From Trichosphaerium sp. ATCC 40318 (taxonomy: Eukaryota > Discosea > Flabellinia > Trichosidae), in assembly GCA_038496445.1 (NCBI GenBank), contig JALMLS010000466.1:806001-870000 (forward strand): a stretch of 64,000 bases of DNA, given 5' to 3'. Each line of letters opens with the position of its first letter. Within the stretch, counting starts at the first letter, position 1. This document shows, in pieces, positions 1-11,230 of the stretch. A program made the position numbers and the translations under genes. A model generated the notes under the pieces. It was not told the DNA's origin. It saw only the letters and a program-made list of their open reading frames with translations, and made no database searches.

Positions 1-170
1 CGTCAACGAGTTGTTTCATCCTGTTTTTCAGTTTTTCGACTTCTTCTAGAGGCACAGCGTTCTTAACAACCAAATAACCTTGGTGCACGCGTTAATGAGA
101 ATAATCAATTATACAAATAACCACTACCATCATTGTTGAACTTCTCAATCTGTTCTTTAGTGAGCTTCAT
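1..170 (-). CDS. Phytanoyl-CoA dioxygenase (PhyH) family protein, 5' end only
   Basis: Only the first two exons are in the window; the gene runs off the left edge. The start at 170 gives MKLTKEQIEKFNNDGYLVV, and after a short intron (donor gtagtg, acceptor caag) the frame continues as KNAVPLEEVEKLKNRMKQLV. The pattern 'LT-x-EQ-x-x-x-F-x-x-DGY-x-x-V...L-x-x-EE-x-x-L' is the usual N-terminus of the PhyH family, which are Fe(II)/2-oxoglutarate oxygenases. The iron-binding His-x-Asp...His residues would lie outside the window, so activity and substrate cannot be judged. The 200 bp up to the next gene's stop holds no evident gene. Confidence 0.72.
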
Positions 171-370
171 GCGTGGTCGTTCTATAGCGGTACAGTTTAC
201 AGTATTTAGTCAGTTTGGAAGTTAAGTGAAAGAGTAAAGTTTTGTTGGACAAAATCCCAACTGTAGTAACAGTTTAAAACACTCACGACGTCTCTCATCA
301 GTGTGACTTATATGTGGGATACCACTACAATTTTCTCAGAACGCCAGGGGAGAAATATTATAATTTACTT

Positions 371-2156
371 TTATTCAATAAGTAGTGAACCTTTATCCCA
401 TATATCCTTAACAGCATTATTGAATCGTTGCCTAGCAACATGTATATTCGGTAATGTTTTCATCTTGAAAGGATAGCAACGATTTGTCAATAAAATAGTA
501 TAAATACCACGCTCCAAGTCACAACAAACTTGTGTCCCAGTGAACCTAAAGTTGAACAACAAATTAGCTAAACCGTTTTTTTTTCTTAAGGTTTTTTACC
601 CTGTATGTGTAAACGTTATCTGACTGAGATCACCACATCCTCTGTAAGTATTTGCAGCATAATTGTTTGTATCCCAACCTAAAGAACGTCAATATGTTCA
701 CTTTTGAGGGGTTAAAAAGTACCTAATGCTCTGCTGCTCTGTGTAACATTTTTAACAGTTACAAAGTATTTAACAGTGGCTTTGTTTATGAAAGGGTCGT
801 CTTCTGTTGCCAAGAAAATTGAACGAACAATGGCGTTGACATCTTTAATAGATGCAAATAAACCAGCGTGGCCAGCAATACCACCCAAAGCATAAGAGTT
901 TTCATCTGAGACAACACCCTGAAAGATGGAAAAAAATGAGAAAAATGAGTCGTTTTACCGAAAAAAGTTATTACCTGCACTTCCTCGTGTCTATAGTAAT
1001 CATCATCCCAAGTAGGTGCAATATTAGAGTACACTTTAGGAGAAGGTCGGAATCCTGTGTTAGATGATAGCTTTAGTCTTTCAACAACATAACGACGAAC
1101 AAACGCTTCATAGTAACATTGATAGATGCTATCATTAACACAAAAGTTAGATCTTATCAAACAATTTGTTTTCACTTACCTAGGGCTATCTGTTGGAACA
1201 CCGTCGACACAAGTTTGGTTTAATTCAAACGCACGAATATAATTCTTTGTACGCGCTATTCTACCAACTACAAACATTGCCGTGATGAAGCTTAAAAAAA
1301 GTATGAATAGGTGAACAATTTCTGATAACTAACCTCAAATCGCTATAAACAAATTTGGCACCGACAGGGTTAATAAGAGTTTGTTTTAACAGAGAATCAT
1401 ATATACGTTCTCTACAGTTAAAAGAAAGCTGTGGATGAAGTTTAGATGTTTCTACAGTGACTTAGCACAGCAAAAACCCATAACAAAAACAAGCGTACCT
1501 TCGCAACCAGTACTATCAAATTTTGCGCTCCCTAAATAGGTTGTTGGCAAACAGGCAATAAAAATAACTTAGCACGTGCAATATGCAGGTACTGGGTCAG
1601 GAGGAAAACCAGCATTATGTAGAAGTAGGTTCATTACTGTTATCTCTTCTTTACCGTTTTGTGCAAATTCGGTTCCTAATAAATCTGGATGTGACACTTT
1701 CATGCCTATACTTGTATTAACACGCTAGAAAAGAGCTGCATAAGGTTATATACCCAAATCTACGTCGTTTTTTTGATATAGTATCATCATACACGTCGTT
1801 GTAGCCAATACTTTTGTGAGACTAGCCAAATCATATTTGGTCTAGGTTTATGAGCTTATTGACGCTTAGGCTAGCCGTACATCTAATGTTGTACTTGGAT
1901 TTGTACCGTTATTTGCTGGTGATGGTTTTCCATACGTGAAGTGACCAATAGGCTGCGAATATAGTACTCCCTGTCAGAGTTAGCAAATTACAGCTAATAA
2001 TTAGCGATTTACCGTTTTATCGCCGACAATTGCTACTGCGCCAGGCATAGTTTGCTTTGATACCTCTTCCTTTAAAATAGTCGTTACAGGAGACCAATCT
2101 AATGCGACAGCAAATGCTATGCCTAAAACAAGCCATAAAAGAGCTTGTCGGTGCAT
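371..2156 (-). CDS. Secreted beta-lactamase-family serine hydrolase
   Basis: A multi-exon gene that starts at 2156 with a signal peptide (MHRQALLWLVLGIAFAVA). The mature protein begins with TTILKEEVSKQTMPGAVAIV, as in the PF00144 beta-lactamase/esterase family. The catalytic S-x-x-K motif is visible as ASLTKV, and the second-motif tyrosine as FVYSDL. Further family blocks follow: LLLHNAGFPPDPVPAYW, SYALGGIAGHAGLFAS and HTGFTGTQVCCDLE. The last exon ends at 371 (KGSLLIE). Family members are hydrolases or transpeptidase-like esterases; the leader predicts secretion or entry into the secretory pathway, and the substrate is unknown. One intron (1532-1579) must use a GC donor to keep the frame. 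Exon edges near the C-terminus are approximate. Confidence 0.85.
1532..1579 (-). other. GC-AG intron in the serine hydrolase gene
   Basis: On the minus strand the exon ends ...GCATATT and the intron begins GCACGTGCTAAG, ending CCTATTTAG. Splicing here gives ...PAYWGSAKFDSTGCE in frame, with the Trp this family usually has after its LLLHxxGFPPDP block. The nearest GT donor (GTGCTA, 4 bases on) gives a stop codon within a few codons. Confidence 0.75.
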
Positions 2157-2438
2157 AGTGACAACTCTTTACACTTTTCTGACCAAAAACGAATTTCAAA
2201 TGACCATTGACTTATGAAATACGCAAAAACAGTTTTTGATACATTCAATGATGAAAAATGTAAAGTACGGTCGTCAGGCTTTTTTAAAGGTGGCGTACAA
2301 ACGTTGTTATGTTAGTCTAATGTATTGCAAGTCCAAGTCTAAAAAGGATTCACTACAATGACACTTTAGGTAATTTTAATGACACGAAATGGTTTTTTTT
2401 TGACACCTTTCTCTATTTACATTTATTTTTTACACCTT

Positions 2439-3313
2439 TCAAAACACTTGAGTCTGAAGCTTTTGTATATCCTTCTTTAGCACCTTTCCTTGATTAAGCG
2501 CTTGGTCATATAGTTTTCTCAACCTGACAATCTCATTCTGAACTGTCTTCTGTGCTTCGAGAATATCTTGTTCTTCTTCTGCTGTACTCGCTTGAATAAG
2601 TCCTAAGCGTTGTGAGCAACTTACACGCCATTACAAGTGATTTACACTTGACATCTTTTAGTTAGTCGTTAGCAAGCTACATACCTTTTTCCCAGTCGTG
2701 TACGACCGGTGCAACTGATGGTTGTGGGTTTTGTAAAAAGATATTGTTTAAAAACACAGACGGATCCTTAAATGAGAATACCTTGCGTAGGTTTAGCGAA
2801 CTACGTAGTTTTTGATGGACGCACTCGATATACTTCTGCAATAACTATTTGAGTCTTTTTCTTGTTTTGTCCACGAGGTGGTGGGAACAGTTTAAGGTTG
2901 TGGTTGAATGTCACAGGCGAAATGTTCTCATCAACAAAGTAAACATCAATTTTAATTGTAAATTCGCCCCAACCTTTTTCTTCAATTGCAAATGGGTGTT
3001 TATCCACAACTAATACGTAAGTAAACAATATTAACGAGTTATTGTGGCGTACTGCGCAACGGGTTTGCAAAGGACTCATGAATCTGAAAATGGACCTTCT
3101 TGATGAAGTATGATATGTCTTGATCCTCTACAATACCCCTTTTAAGCAGTTTGGTTAGAATGAGGTAGTTTTGCATATTCTTCGCTCCTACCTTACATAC
3201 ACCCTCCATGTGTGCGTATTATCAGAGTCAGGTTGCTTTGGTATTATCTTGGCGGTAGATCCGTATACTATACCGCGTTTATGCTCTTTACCGTACAATA
3301 TTTGTTCTCCCAT
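2439..3313 (-). CDS. YEATS4: YEATS-domain chromatin protein (YEATS4/GAS41/Yaf9 type)
   Basis: The N-terminus (MGEQILYGKEHKRGIVYGST) leads into the YEATS domain: THTWRVYVRG, YFIKKVHFQIHESF, PFAIEEKGWGEF, TIKIDVYFVDENISPVTFNH and NLKLFP. These are the histone acyl-lysine reader blocks. After AEVYRVFSFKDPS the protein ends in a coiled coil (about 50 residues from STAEEEQDILEAQ to QKLQTQVF), as YEATS4/Yaf9 do. Such proteins are subunits of the NuA4 and SWR1/SRCAP complexes in the nucleus. The overall length of about 220 residues fits the family. An intron with donor GTGCGT joins AEVYR to VFSFKDPS and avoids an early stop. It is head-to-head with acetyl-CoA synthetase across 98 bp. Confidence 0.9.
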
Positions 3314-3411
3314 GATGCTTTTACCAGTGGCACTAGATTAAACGAATATGGCGTTGGTACTTAAAGACCCATTATGACTGTTGCTAACCAGCACTTTTTT
3401 ACGATTGACAC
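3314..3411. promoter_or_regulatory. Shared intergenic gap, YEATS4 / acetyl-CoA synthetase
   Basis: The two start codons face away from each other across 98 bp, so both genes must initiate from this gap or inside the neighbour's first exon. I see no clear TATA box. Confidence 0.45.
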
Positions 3412-6400
3412 ATGTTTGGCGTGGTAACAAAACGCTCTATTAGGTTCTCGCACGCGCGGGTACAGCACAGACGACAAAAACGCCTGTACGAACGACTTTA
3501 AACCAACTGTTATTCTGACACCCAAAAAAGGCCCGTTACGCTTAAGCGTTTCTGTGCTAATACGCTTCGACGCTCTGAACCTCCAATACCGTCTCCATAC
3601 CAAAGCAATCGAAACTTCAAAGATATTGATCATTACCTCAATGAATACAAACGCAGTATAGACGAACCAGAAGCGTTTTGGGATGATGTATGTTTTTTTA
3701 AACTGTTTTAATTTCTTATTATTCCCAAGATCGCTAAAACTTCGCTCGCATGGCACAGACCATACGACAGGGTTAAATCTGGGTACGTGGTAATGTTGTA
3801 TTTCCCGAAAACAGGTTTTAACCAGTACACCAAAAGAGGATTTGAAAAAGGAGATATTGCTTGGTTTTTAAACGGAGAAATAAACGTTGCTGAGAATTGT
3901 CTTGATCGACACGTGCAAAACAACGGAGATAAAAATGCTATTATATGGGAAGGTGATAGACCAGATCAATGTAGATATATCACCTACAATGAATTGTATT
4001 TGATGGTAAAAGGAGCTGTACTTTTTTTTTGAAGTAATTTTTATTTTAGGTTTGTCAGTTGGCCAATGTTTTGAAGCAAATGGGCGTAAAGAAAGGTGAT
4101 AGGGTTTGTATTTATATGCCTATGGTTCCTGAGACGGCTGCGGCAATGCTCGCTTGCGCTAGAATAGGAGCTGTTCATTCTGTTGTGTTCGCAGGTACCT
4201 TTTTGTTTACAGGCCTTTTTTTTATTAAACCTGTTTTTAGGGTTTAGCGCTGAGGCACTTCGTGATCGTATTAATGGTATTTGAAATTTCAAGTGCTGTT
4301 AGCTGACGTCATTAGCTTCTGGATCCCGAGTCGTTCTCACTGCTAATGAAGCACCAAGAGGCGGTAAATTTTCTGATTTGAAGAAAACAGTAAGTTGTTA
4401 AACACGTAATGTTTCGTGCTCCAAGGGTAATCAAAAAAAGGTTGATGACGCTTTACGCGGATGCCCTCAAGTACAATCTGTCTTAGTTTACAAGAGAACT
4501 CCTGAACACACAAACATGGTAGAAGGACGAGATCATTGGATGCACGAATCTATGGATAAAGTGGGTTGTGTTGTCTTTTCTCTTTAGTGTTAAATCATTA
4601 TAGGTTCCAGGATACTGTCCATGTGAACCAATGAATTCTGAAGATCCTCTGTTTATTTTATACACTTCTGGGTCAACTGGAAAGCCGAAAGGTATGCTCA
4701 TCGTCACGTGTTTTGTATTGATTGGAAAAAAGGTATTGTACATTCCACTGCTGGTTATCTTCTTTATGCATCTACTACCCACAAATACGTCTTCGATTAC
4801 AAACCTGTAAGCTGACCAACAAAAGTAACAAAATATCATGCTTACAATGATAGGGAGACATTTACGCTTGTGTTGCAGATGTAGGCTGGATAACTGGTCA
4901 CTCTTATATTGTATACGGACCTCTGGCAAATGGTAATGACCTGTTTTATTCTCGAGAATAATCCATTTTCAGGCGCCACAACACTTATGTTTGAATCTAT
5001 TCCTACATACCCTGATGCCTCAAGGTACTGTAACCATAAGCGCCACAACGCTTAAGTAATATGGTTTAGATACTGGCAAATGGTTGAGAAGTACAAGATT
5101 AGTATCTTCTACACTGCACCAACGGTTTGTGTTACGAACAGAAAGATATGCATCATTGTTTTGACCACTTGTTTGTTCCTAGGCTATACGTGCTTTGATG
5201 AAGTATGGTAATGACCCAGTTAAAAAACATGATTTATCTTCCCTACGTGTTTTGGGAACAGTTGGTGAGCCTATAAACAGAGAGGCATGGAACTGGTATT
5301 TCGAAACTGTTGGTGGCAAGAAATGTCCAATCGTAGACACTTATTGGCAGGTACGCCCACCTAATAACTACAATTCTATTCCCGTCAATAACAATATAAT
5401 TAGACAGAAACTGGGGGTGCTATTATCAGCCCTTTGGCTGGAGTTACGTCTTTAAAACCAGGTAAATCTCAGCACATTCCTGGCAAGTTGTTTTATAGAG
5501 TTGATTAGGTAGCGCTGGATTGCCACTTCCTGGTGTCAAGTTGGCTGTCTTTAAGGAAAATGGAGATAAATTAAAACAAGGCGAGGCTGGTACAGGTCTT
5601 CTTGGAATAGAGTCCACGTGGCCAGGTATATGTAGGACTGTCCTAGGTACTGTAATATCTCATAATGTTGTTTTTCTTAACGCTTGTCAAAGATGACCAC
5701 CAACGCTATCTCTCAGCTTACATGAGCACAATTCCTGGCAGTTATTTCACAGGTGATGCGTGTGAAGTAGACGGCGATGGATATATTTGGATAAGAGGTC
5801 AGTAAAGCAGTAAGCGGCCAAACTCATGTTTATTTTTAGGACGCGTCGATGATGTTATCACAAAAGCAGGACATAGACTTGGCACAGCAGAAATTGAAGG
5901 GGCCTTAACCGAACACCCAGGTGTTACAGAGGCAGCAGGTAATCAAATATATTCTCTATAATCGCAAGCAAGATGTTGACTTTTGTATAGTTGTCGCAAC
6001 ACCTGATCCAGTTAAAGGGTAACTAAGTTTTTTTTTATCAAAACATGACACGTGCAACAATTTCTTAGCGCTAATGCGCTTTGTTTCTTGCCTTCTGACC
6101 TTTTGTTTAGGCAAGCGATCATTGCGTATTGTGCTGTTAGACATGGATATAAAGTTACATCAGAAACAATACCAGAACTACTTAATGAAGTGAAGACACA
6201 TATTGGATCAATAGCAAAGCCAGATACAATAATATTAACTGATGATTTACCAAAAACAAGGTCTGGTAAAATAATGAGAAGGCTACTTGTTAAAATAGCA
6301 TCAAACAATACTGACATTGGTACGCCTGATCTGATTTTTATGTACACTTTTTTTGTTTTCTTTCAAGCGCTCGAATGCTTGTCCTCACCAATTTTTTCTT

Positions 6401-6620
6401 TTCGCGTATGGCGTGGCGTGAAAAAAACCGTGACATCCTAGGAGTGTTACTTACATTTTACAAATCACCACGTCTCGTGATGCTTTCAAAAAGCTCTTAA
6501 AATAGTTGTTGCTGAGATTTTAACAATACTAAATATTTTATAGGAGATGTGTCTACGCTAGCCAACCCTGATATTGTTGATACATTAGTAGACTTAACAA
6601 AACAAGAGATGGGCCTGTAA
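3412..6620 (+). CDS. ACSS: Acetyl-CoA synthetase (AMP-forming), probably mitochondrial
   Basis: Makes acetyl-CoA from acetate, ATP and CoA. The frame runs through more than fifteen exons with every family block: [38 protein letters not shown], the ATP-binding loop [84 protein letters not shown], and the C-terminal [10 protein letters not shown] with the lysine that is acetylated in this family. It ends [12 protein letters not shown]...KQEMGL. The first exon from 3412 ([18 protein letters not shown]...) is rich in Arg and Ser with no acidic residues, which suggests a mitochondrial presequence. A more common residue pair in this family is 'NVSGHR' where this protein has 'TKAGHR'. Donors are mostly GTAC or GTAT types. 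Confidence 0.93.
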
Positions 6621-6862
6621 TTTGTCACGTTTTTATCATAAGACAGTCTCAGACAATGAAAGAAAAAAATTTGGATAAAACAAAAAAAAAAGAATAAATA
6701 GTTCTTAGTCCTTATTCAAAACGAGCTCCCTTCAAGTACTAGTTTCGAAAAAGCCAGATAGGAACCTCACTGCTTAGACAACATATTCATTACCCCCGTT
6801 TCAGTTAGTTAAAGATAAAGAAAAGTAAACCATTGAAAGAAGATAGTTTATTAATGAACTAC

Positions 6863-9032
6863 TTAAAAAAATAAGCTTTGTTTAGGAAATGACAAGGTTT
6901 GGGTGGAAGGGAAAGCTGCTTTGTAGGTATCTCCTAGTGCCCTGACGTTGCGATTATCCGCACCCAACATTTTCATGTACTGTATATTCCTTCCAACACC
7001 GTTTACAATGCGGTAAGCCTCCGCGCTTTTACAGTACTCTTGGACAATCTCCTGATCCTTCTTGCCAGTTTTGTCGGTTGCTAATTCGTGAAAAAGCACA
7101 CCAAGCTTGTACCATGCGATATGAGGTCTATCTTCACCACCTCTTCTTGTTGATTCTGCACAAAACTTGTCATACGTAAAAAGAACCTGTCCGACCATCT
7201 TGATCGCTTCAATATGCTCGGGGTGTAGTTTCGTTGATTTTAGAAACTCTCTTCTAAGTGATATGACATTCCTATCAATCATACTCGTGAACTGAGGTGG
7301 ATCGTTAATCATCTTTTTAAGCTCGATGAAATTTTTTGCAGTGTGATCTCCAAGAGCCCATATTTTCTTGGAAACAAAGGTTGATACATGAGGTGAAAGC
7401 TGATATCCTACTTTTCCTTGAAGAGCTTTCGCTAAGCGAAGGAAAGGCTCATATTCTTCGTTCCATTTCATAAGCTTTTCAATTAAATCGTTGGTAAAGC
7501 AGCTCAATTTGTCGCTATCAGCACGTGATGCTACATCAGCTAAAAGATTGATAGCAGATGTTACAAGCACAGATTCTTTGTTATCATCCTTTGACAGTTC
7601 GGATTCAAGGGCTTGGTTGAGACTGCTGATAATATCGCCTATTTTTGCGTCCATCAAGAAATTAGCAGTTGTCTCGTCTGGAGCATCTGAAGGTTTCAAT
7701 GTCGAGACATCAAAAGAAGCCTTGTCCTCTTCTGACAAGTTGTTTAAGGTCTTTTCTACCTCAGGCCACGCGCTGGATACGTATTGTGCCAATTTCGCTT
7801 TTCTTTCTTCTTCTTGCTTGCGTTTCTCTTCAGCAGCTCTTTCTTGTTCTTCCTTTTCACACTTTTCGAAGTCTTTCGTTTTTTCTTCGATATCCGATAT
7901 TTGAAGCGAAAATGCGATGGAGAGTTTTCCGTATTTCTCAGCTCCTTTCTTGCCATCACGAGAAGTCAAAGGAACTTCTGTTTTAAGGTCGTGCAAACCT
8001 TTTTGGAAGACTTGCCAGCCTTTATCCTTGCACGAGTCAAGCTTCTCTGTAAGCTGATCAACAAAGGATACACAAGTACGACCCATAAAATCGTCAGATC
8101 CAATAGCATCTTTATCCCTAAAGGTAGAAGTTAGCTTGTTGTAGCGTCTAGCAGAAAGCTACTGCAGGCGAAAAAAAAATGACAAGTGTCAACTGCCTTG
8201 TAGTGACAGAATCTCAGTCGCCTGGTTTTATGTAATAATCTCGGTATTGCAGCAATAATAAGTTCGGGAAATGCGTACCAAACGTCAAGACGTAGAACGT
8301 ATTGGTCAATAGGACCTTTGATTTCAAAGTGAAAGATTTCATTCCATCTTGGACACAATGTCTTTTTCTTTGTTGACGTCTTTCCATAAAGCGCAGCTGA
8401 TGCACCTTTTTTAGGCGCTTTAACTGCATCATTAGCTTTACTCTAAGACTTACAGTTAGTATTTTATGAAAGGCCGAAAGAGTTCGAAAAAAAAAAAAGT
8501 CCGAAAAAAAAAAATAGGGCCGGTTGAGCGCGCTCACGCCTCGCTGGCTGCCCCAGCGGTTAAAGGGGCGTTTTCAGGTTGTAACATGGCCGTTGGTGGG
8601 AAATAAGTAAAAAAGGGTTTGCCGGTTTCGAGGTTCGACCAACTATTTCGAGAGAAAATAGAACCCGTGTAATTTTATGGAACAACTTTGAGTTGGTCTA
8701 CAAGGGAGCGTAGAGTGTTGAAAACTATTCCAAATATTGATACAACTAAAACTGTTGCATATGTTTCAAATTTGCATAAATGACCGAATTACGCTGCTAC
8801 TACGCGCGATAAGGGCTATCGGTGTATTTTTAATAAATTCGAGTTCGCTTACGCCTTTTTGTAGGAAAACCTTCTTTGTACATACCTTTTCACAAACGCA
8901 AAGCTTAACATAAGGATCTGATGTTCCGCCAACATCGCATGCAGCTAGTTTTGCTCCAGACATACTGAAAATCGTCACCTTTGTTGTGGTTGCCTGAGAA
9001 AACGCTGGTAGTTCGTATTTGAAGCCTTCCAT
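6863..9032 (-). CDS. C2-domain protein with long helical C-terminal region
   Basis: Three exons (9032-8886, 8442-8279, 8117-6863) sum to 1566 nt, an exact multiple of three, giving 521 residues. The first 140 or so form a C2 domain: KVTIFSMSGAKLAACD, GGTSDPYVKLCV, KKKTLCPRWNEIFHFEIKG and DQYVLRLDVWDKDAIGSDDFMG. The Asp residues in GGTSDP, VWDKD and GSDD are those that bind Ca2+ in this fold, so membrane docking is likely. A Glu/Lys/Arg-rich coiled coil follows (around residues 195-225, EKEEQERAAEEKRKQEEERK). The remaining 280 residues are alpha-helical, with no family I recognise. The first intron is large for this locus (about 440 bp) and contains poly-A runs and a GC-rich stem-loop. Confidence 0.8.
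8543..8557. other. GC-rich stem-loop, copy 1
   Basis: GCTGG-CTGCC-CCAGC: a perfect 5-bp stem with a 5-nt loop, inside the first intron of the C2 gene. It matches a second hairpin at 9466-9480, with a compensatory T-A to C-G pair change. Confidence 0.4.
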
Positions 9033-10167
9033 TTGTTATTGCTAATAAAGTGATTCAAAAGTTTAAGTTCGCTTCTAGTAAGCTCTAAAATCCATGAAAA
9101 TTCTATAGGGTGAGTACCCGAGCTTATATACTTCATAAATAACATGAAGACAGCACTGAAGGCTTCCCCTGACAAACCCAAAAAAAGTCGGGTTTCCAAT
9201 GTGGAATGGGTAGCTACAATTTTGCCGAAATTTATGTAGTTTCGCGATATCTGTCGAGCATGGTTTTAGAAACCAAACTTTATATAAGTACTTTATAATA
9301 CAACGTAAGTATTATCTCTGGGAATGTGGTGTTTTTTGACAACTTTTCACTTACACAACGTGAACGTGTCGGACTTAATCTCTAATTTCTGGGATGGGTA
9401 AGTTCCTTTATTTTTCACCGTCAGACTTTCCATCGTGAGCAGTGGGGAAAGCGATCAATTTCCTAGCCGGCTACCCCGGCAGAAAGCGAAAGCCACGTTG
9501 TACATTGAACATTTTAACTTCGTTTTGTTGGTATTCTGTCGTTTGGAAAAGTCGAACTTACAGGTTTGATTGGTTAAGGTAAGAAAGAAGGAGAATTAAA
9601 AATATAGTATTCAAGTGGTCAATTACTGGAGTTGTGTAACTACAGCAAGGGTCAAAAACAAGGACTGACCGCACTTTGGCATGAAAATGGTCAATTTAAT
9701 ACTTTTGAGTGAAAATGATTTGGCTGGCCTTGACAAAACTGCCAATATCAAAGTCAACACAATGTGCAATAACATTGGCTCGAAGAATGAAATCTCAACC
9801 CTTAACCTCGCCCTGATATCCTCTATTCTTACTACTGTCTTTTTTTTCTATGTTGCAAATGTCATGCCTGTTCTTAAATGTAGAATAAACCGCTTGTATG
9901 GTTATGCTAAGCTATCAAAGACTTAAAGCGTCCCAATCATGTCTCTTGATTGAATAGACATTATTGATTAAGCTTTTCCGTAGACTCATTAACAGATTCA
10001 CGCTGTGGTTGCTATCAAACTTTTTGTAGTTTATGTAAAAAGCAGCAAGTTAAACAAATAGCTCACGTGATAGCGTAAGTTTTAACAAGTGGATTGGCCA
10101 ATCAATTAGTTGATCCCTTTTGACTGTCATACCCTCTACCCTTAACTATAACAAGAAGTAACGTATA
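9033..10167. other. Non-coding stretch of about 1.1 kb
   Basis: The longest gene-poor gap in the window. An ORF at 9681-9926 on the plus strand (81 residues, one hydrophobic segment near LALISSILTTVFFFYVANVM) has no family similarity, and I do not call it a gene. The gap also holds the second copy of a GC-rich stem-loop (9466-9480) and a TCACGTGA palindrome at 10063. No tRNA or snRNA signature was recognised. Confidence 0.5.
9466..9480. other. GC-rich stem-loop, copy 2
   Basis: GCCGG-CTACC-CCGGC: same 5/5/5 layout as 8543-8557, consensus GCYGG-CTRCC-CCRGC, about 920 bp away, in the upstream region of the C2 gene. Confidence 0.4.
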
Positions 10168-11028
10168 ATGGAACATGAGAAACAATTATCTCCTCGTAAA
10201 CAGCACGCAAATACTAGGAAAGAATGCATCACTGCAGAATTATCTATTCTCAATCTACCTTTCGATATTTGGGCTTCACTACTCTTAACTCTACTCCCAA
10301 GCCGAGATATTGTTTTTATCATTAAAACAGTGTGTAAGGCCCTCAACAATCAGCTAGATACCGAGCTAGTGTGGAGGCGTACTTGTAAACAATTTCTACA
10401 ACACATAGCGAAGGAACAAATCAATCCAACGTATTATGATCCAAATACTGATTATTTTAAAGACTACACTCAAAGTATGTTTGATCGATATGGAAACTGG
10501 TTTGATTCTTACAAGAATATATATCTATGGCATTTACCTTCATATTGTACTTTTACTGAAGATAAAGTCGATAAAGAAGACTTCGATCATACAACTTATG
10601 AGGTCCCTAAGATGTTCAATTACGGTGACATGTTGTGCCTAGACGCGACAAGATTATGTGGTCTTTACTTTGTTGTACATGGAAAGTTAGTGTCAGCTAG
10701 TAAAGAGCAGAATGATTGTTTTACAGGCTGTACAGAAATTGCACCGTACATAATTAGTAGCAAGATGAAATATGAGGAGTTCTTTGAGGAACACAAATAC
10801 AGTATTAGTTCATGGTATTATAGAGGTGATGATACACGTGTTATCAATTTATTAGGTAAACCATTACCTGGTCATTGTATAGTGGAAGAAGAGACTCAAA
10901 CTGGATGGTTTCGTTTTAATCCAGGGAACAATACATATATTTCATTTCGAGGTGAACAATATGTCACTTACGAACGTGTAATGAGTGCAATGAACCCTAA
11001 TACTATTATTAAAGCTGCGAACATATAG
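10168..11028 (+). CDS. F-box protein, single exon
   Basis: An uninterrupted 286-residue frame. Residues about 25-75 form an F-box: ILNLPFDIWASLLLTLLPSR, then DIVFIIKTVCKALNNQL and the closing W of LVWRRTC. F-box proteins link substrates to Skp1 in SCF ubiquitin ligases. The rest (YFKDYTQSMFDRYGNWFDS, YGDMLCLDATRLCGLYFVV, GWFRFNPGNNTYISFRGEQY) is globular and likely binds the substrate, but matches no repeat family I know. Lack of introns is unusual here; the other F-box gene (31389-32693) is also intronless. Confidence 0.8.
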   Translation: MEHEKQLSPRKQHANTRKECITAELSILNLPFDIWASLLLTLLPSRDIVFIIKTVCKALNNQLDTELVWRRTCKQFLQHIAKEQINPTYYDPNTDYFKDYTQSMFDRYGNWFDSYKNIYLWHLPSYCTFTEDKVDKEDFDHTTYEVPKMFNYGDMLCLDATRLCGLYFVVHGKLVSASKEQNDCFTGCTEIAPYIISSKMKYEEFFEEHKYSISSWYYRGDDTRVINLLGKPLPGHCIVEEETQTGWFRFNPGNNTYISFRGEQYVTYERVMSAMNPNTIIKAANI

Positions 11029-11230
11029 CCACCTTTTATCGAGTAAACATGTACATTGTAGTATTGAAAGCTCAAACTCTTTAGAATATTAAAATACCAC
11101 AAAATCCAGATTTCTTTCAAAAAAATAAACAGTATTGTGCAGTCACTTCTATCAAATCCGTACTGTACTTTTTATTTTATTGTTACACCCTCGCCATGTC
11201 CAAAACATTTAAATTTTCGATTCATCAATG

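Noticed and set aside
3361-3923. Long minus-strand frames opposite the acetyl-CoA synthetase 5' exons
   Set aside because: They are shadows: the plus strand has the conserved protein and good splice sites, and the minus translations match nothing.
8541-8660. tRNA-like stretch (a box resembling AGCGGTTAAAGGGGCG and a GGTTCGACC box)
   Set aside because: No acceptor stem, anticodon stem or T-stem can be paired around these boxes on either strand, and it lies inside an intron of a protein gene.
9681-9926. 81-codon ORF with one hydrophobic stretch
   Set aside because: It has no splice context, homology or promoter evidence, and AT-rich DNA readily yields such frames.
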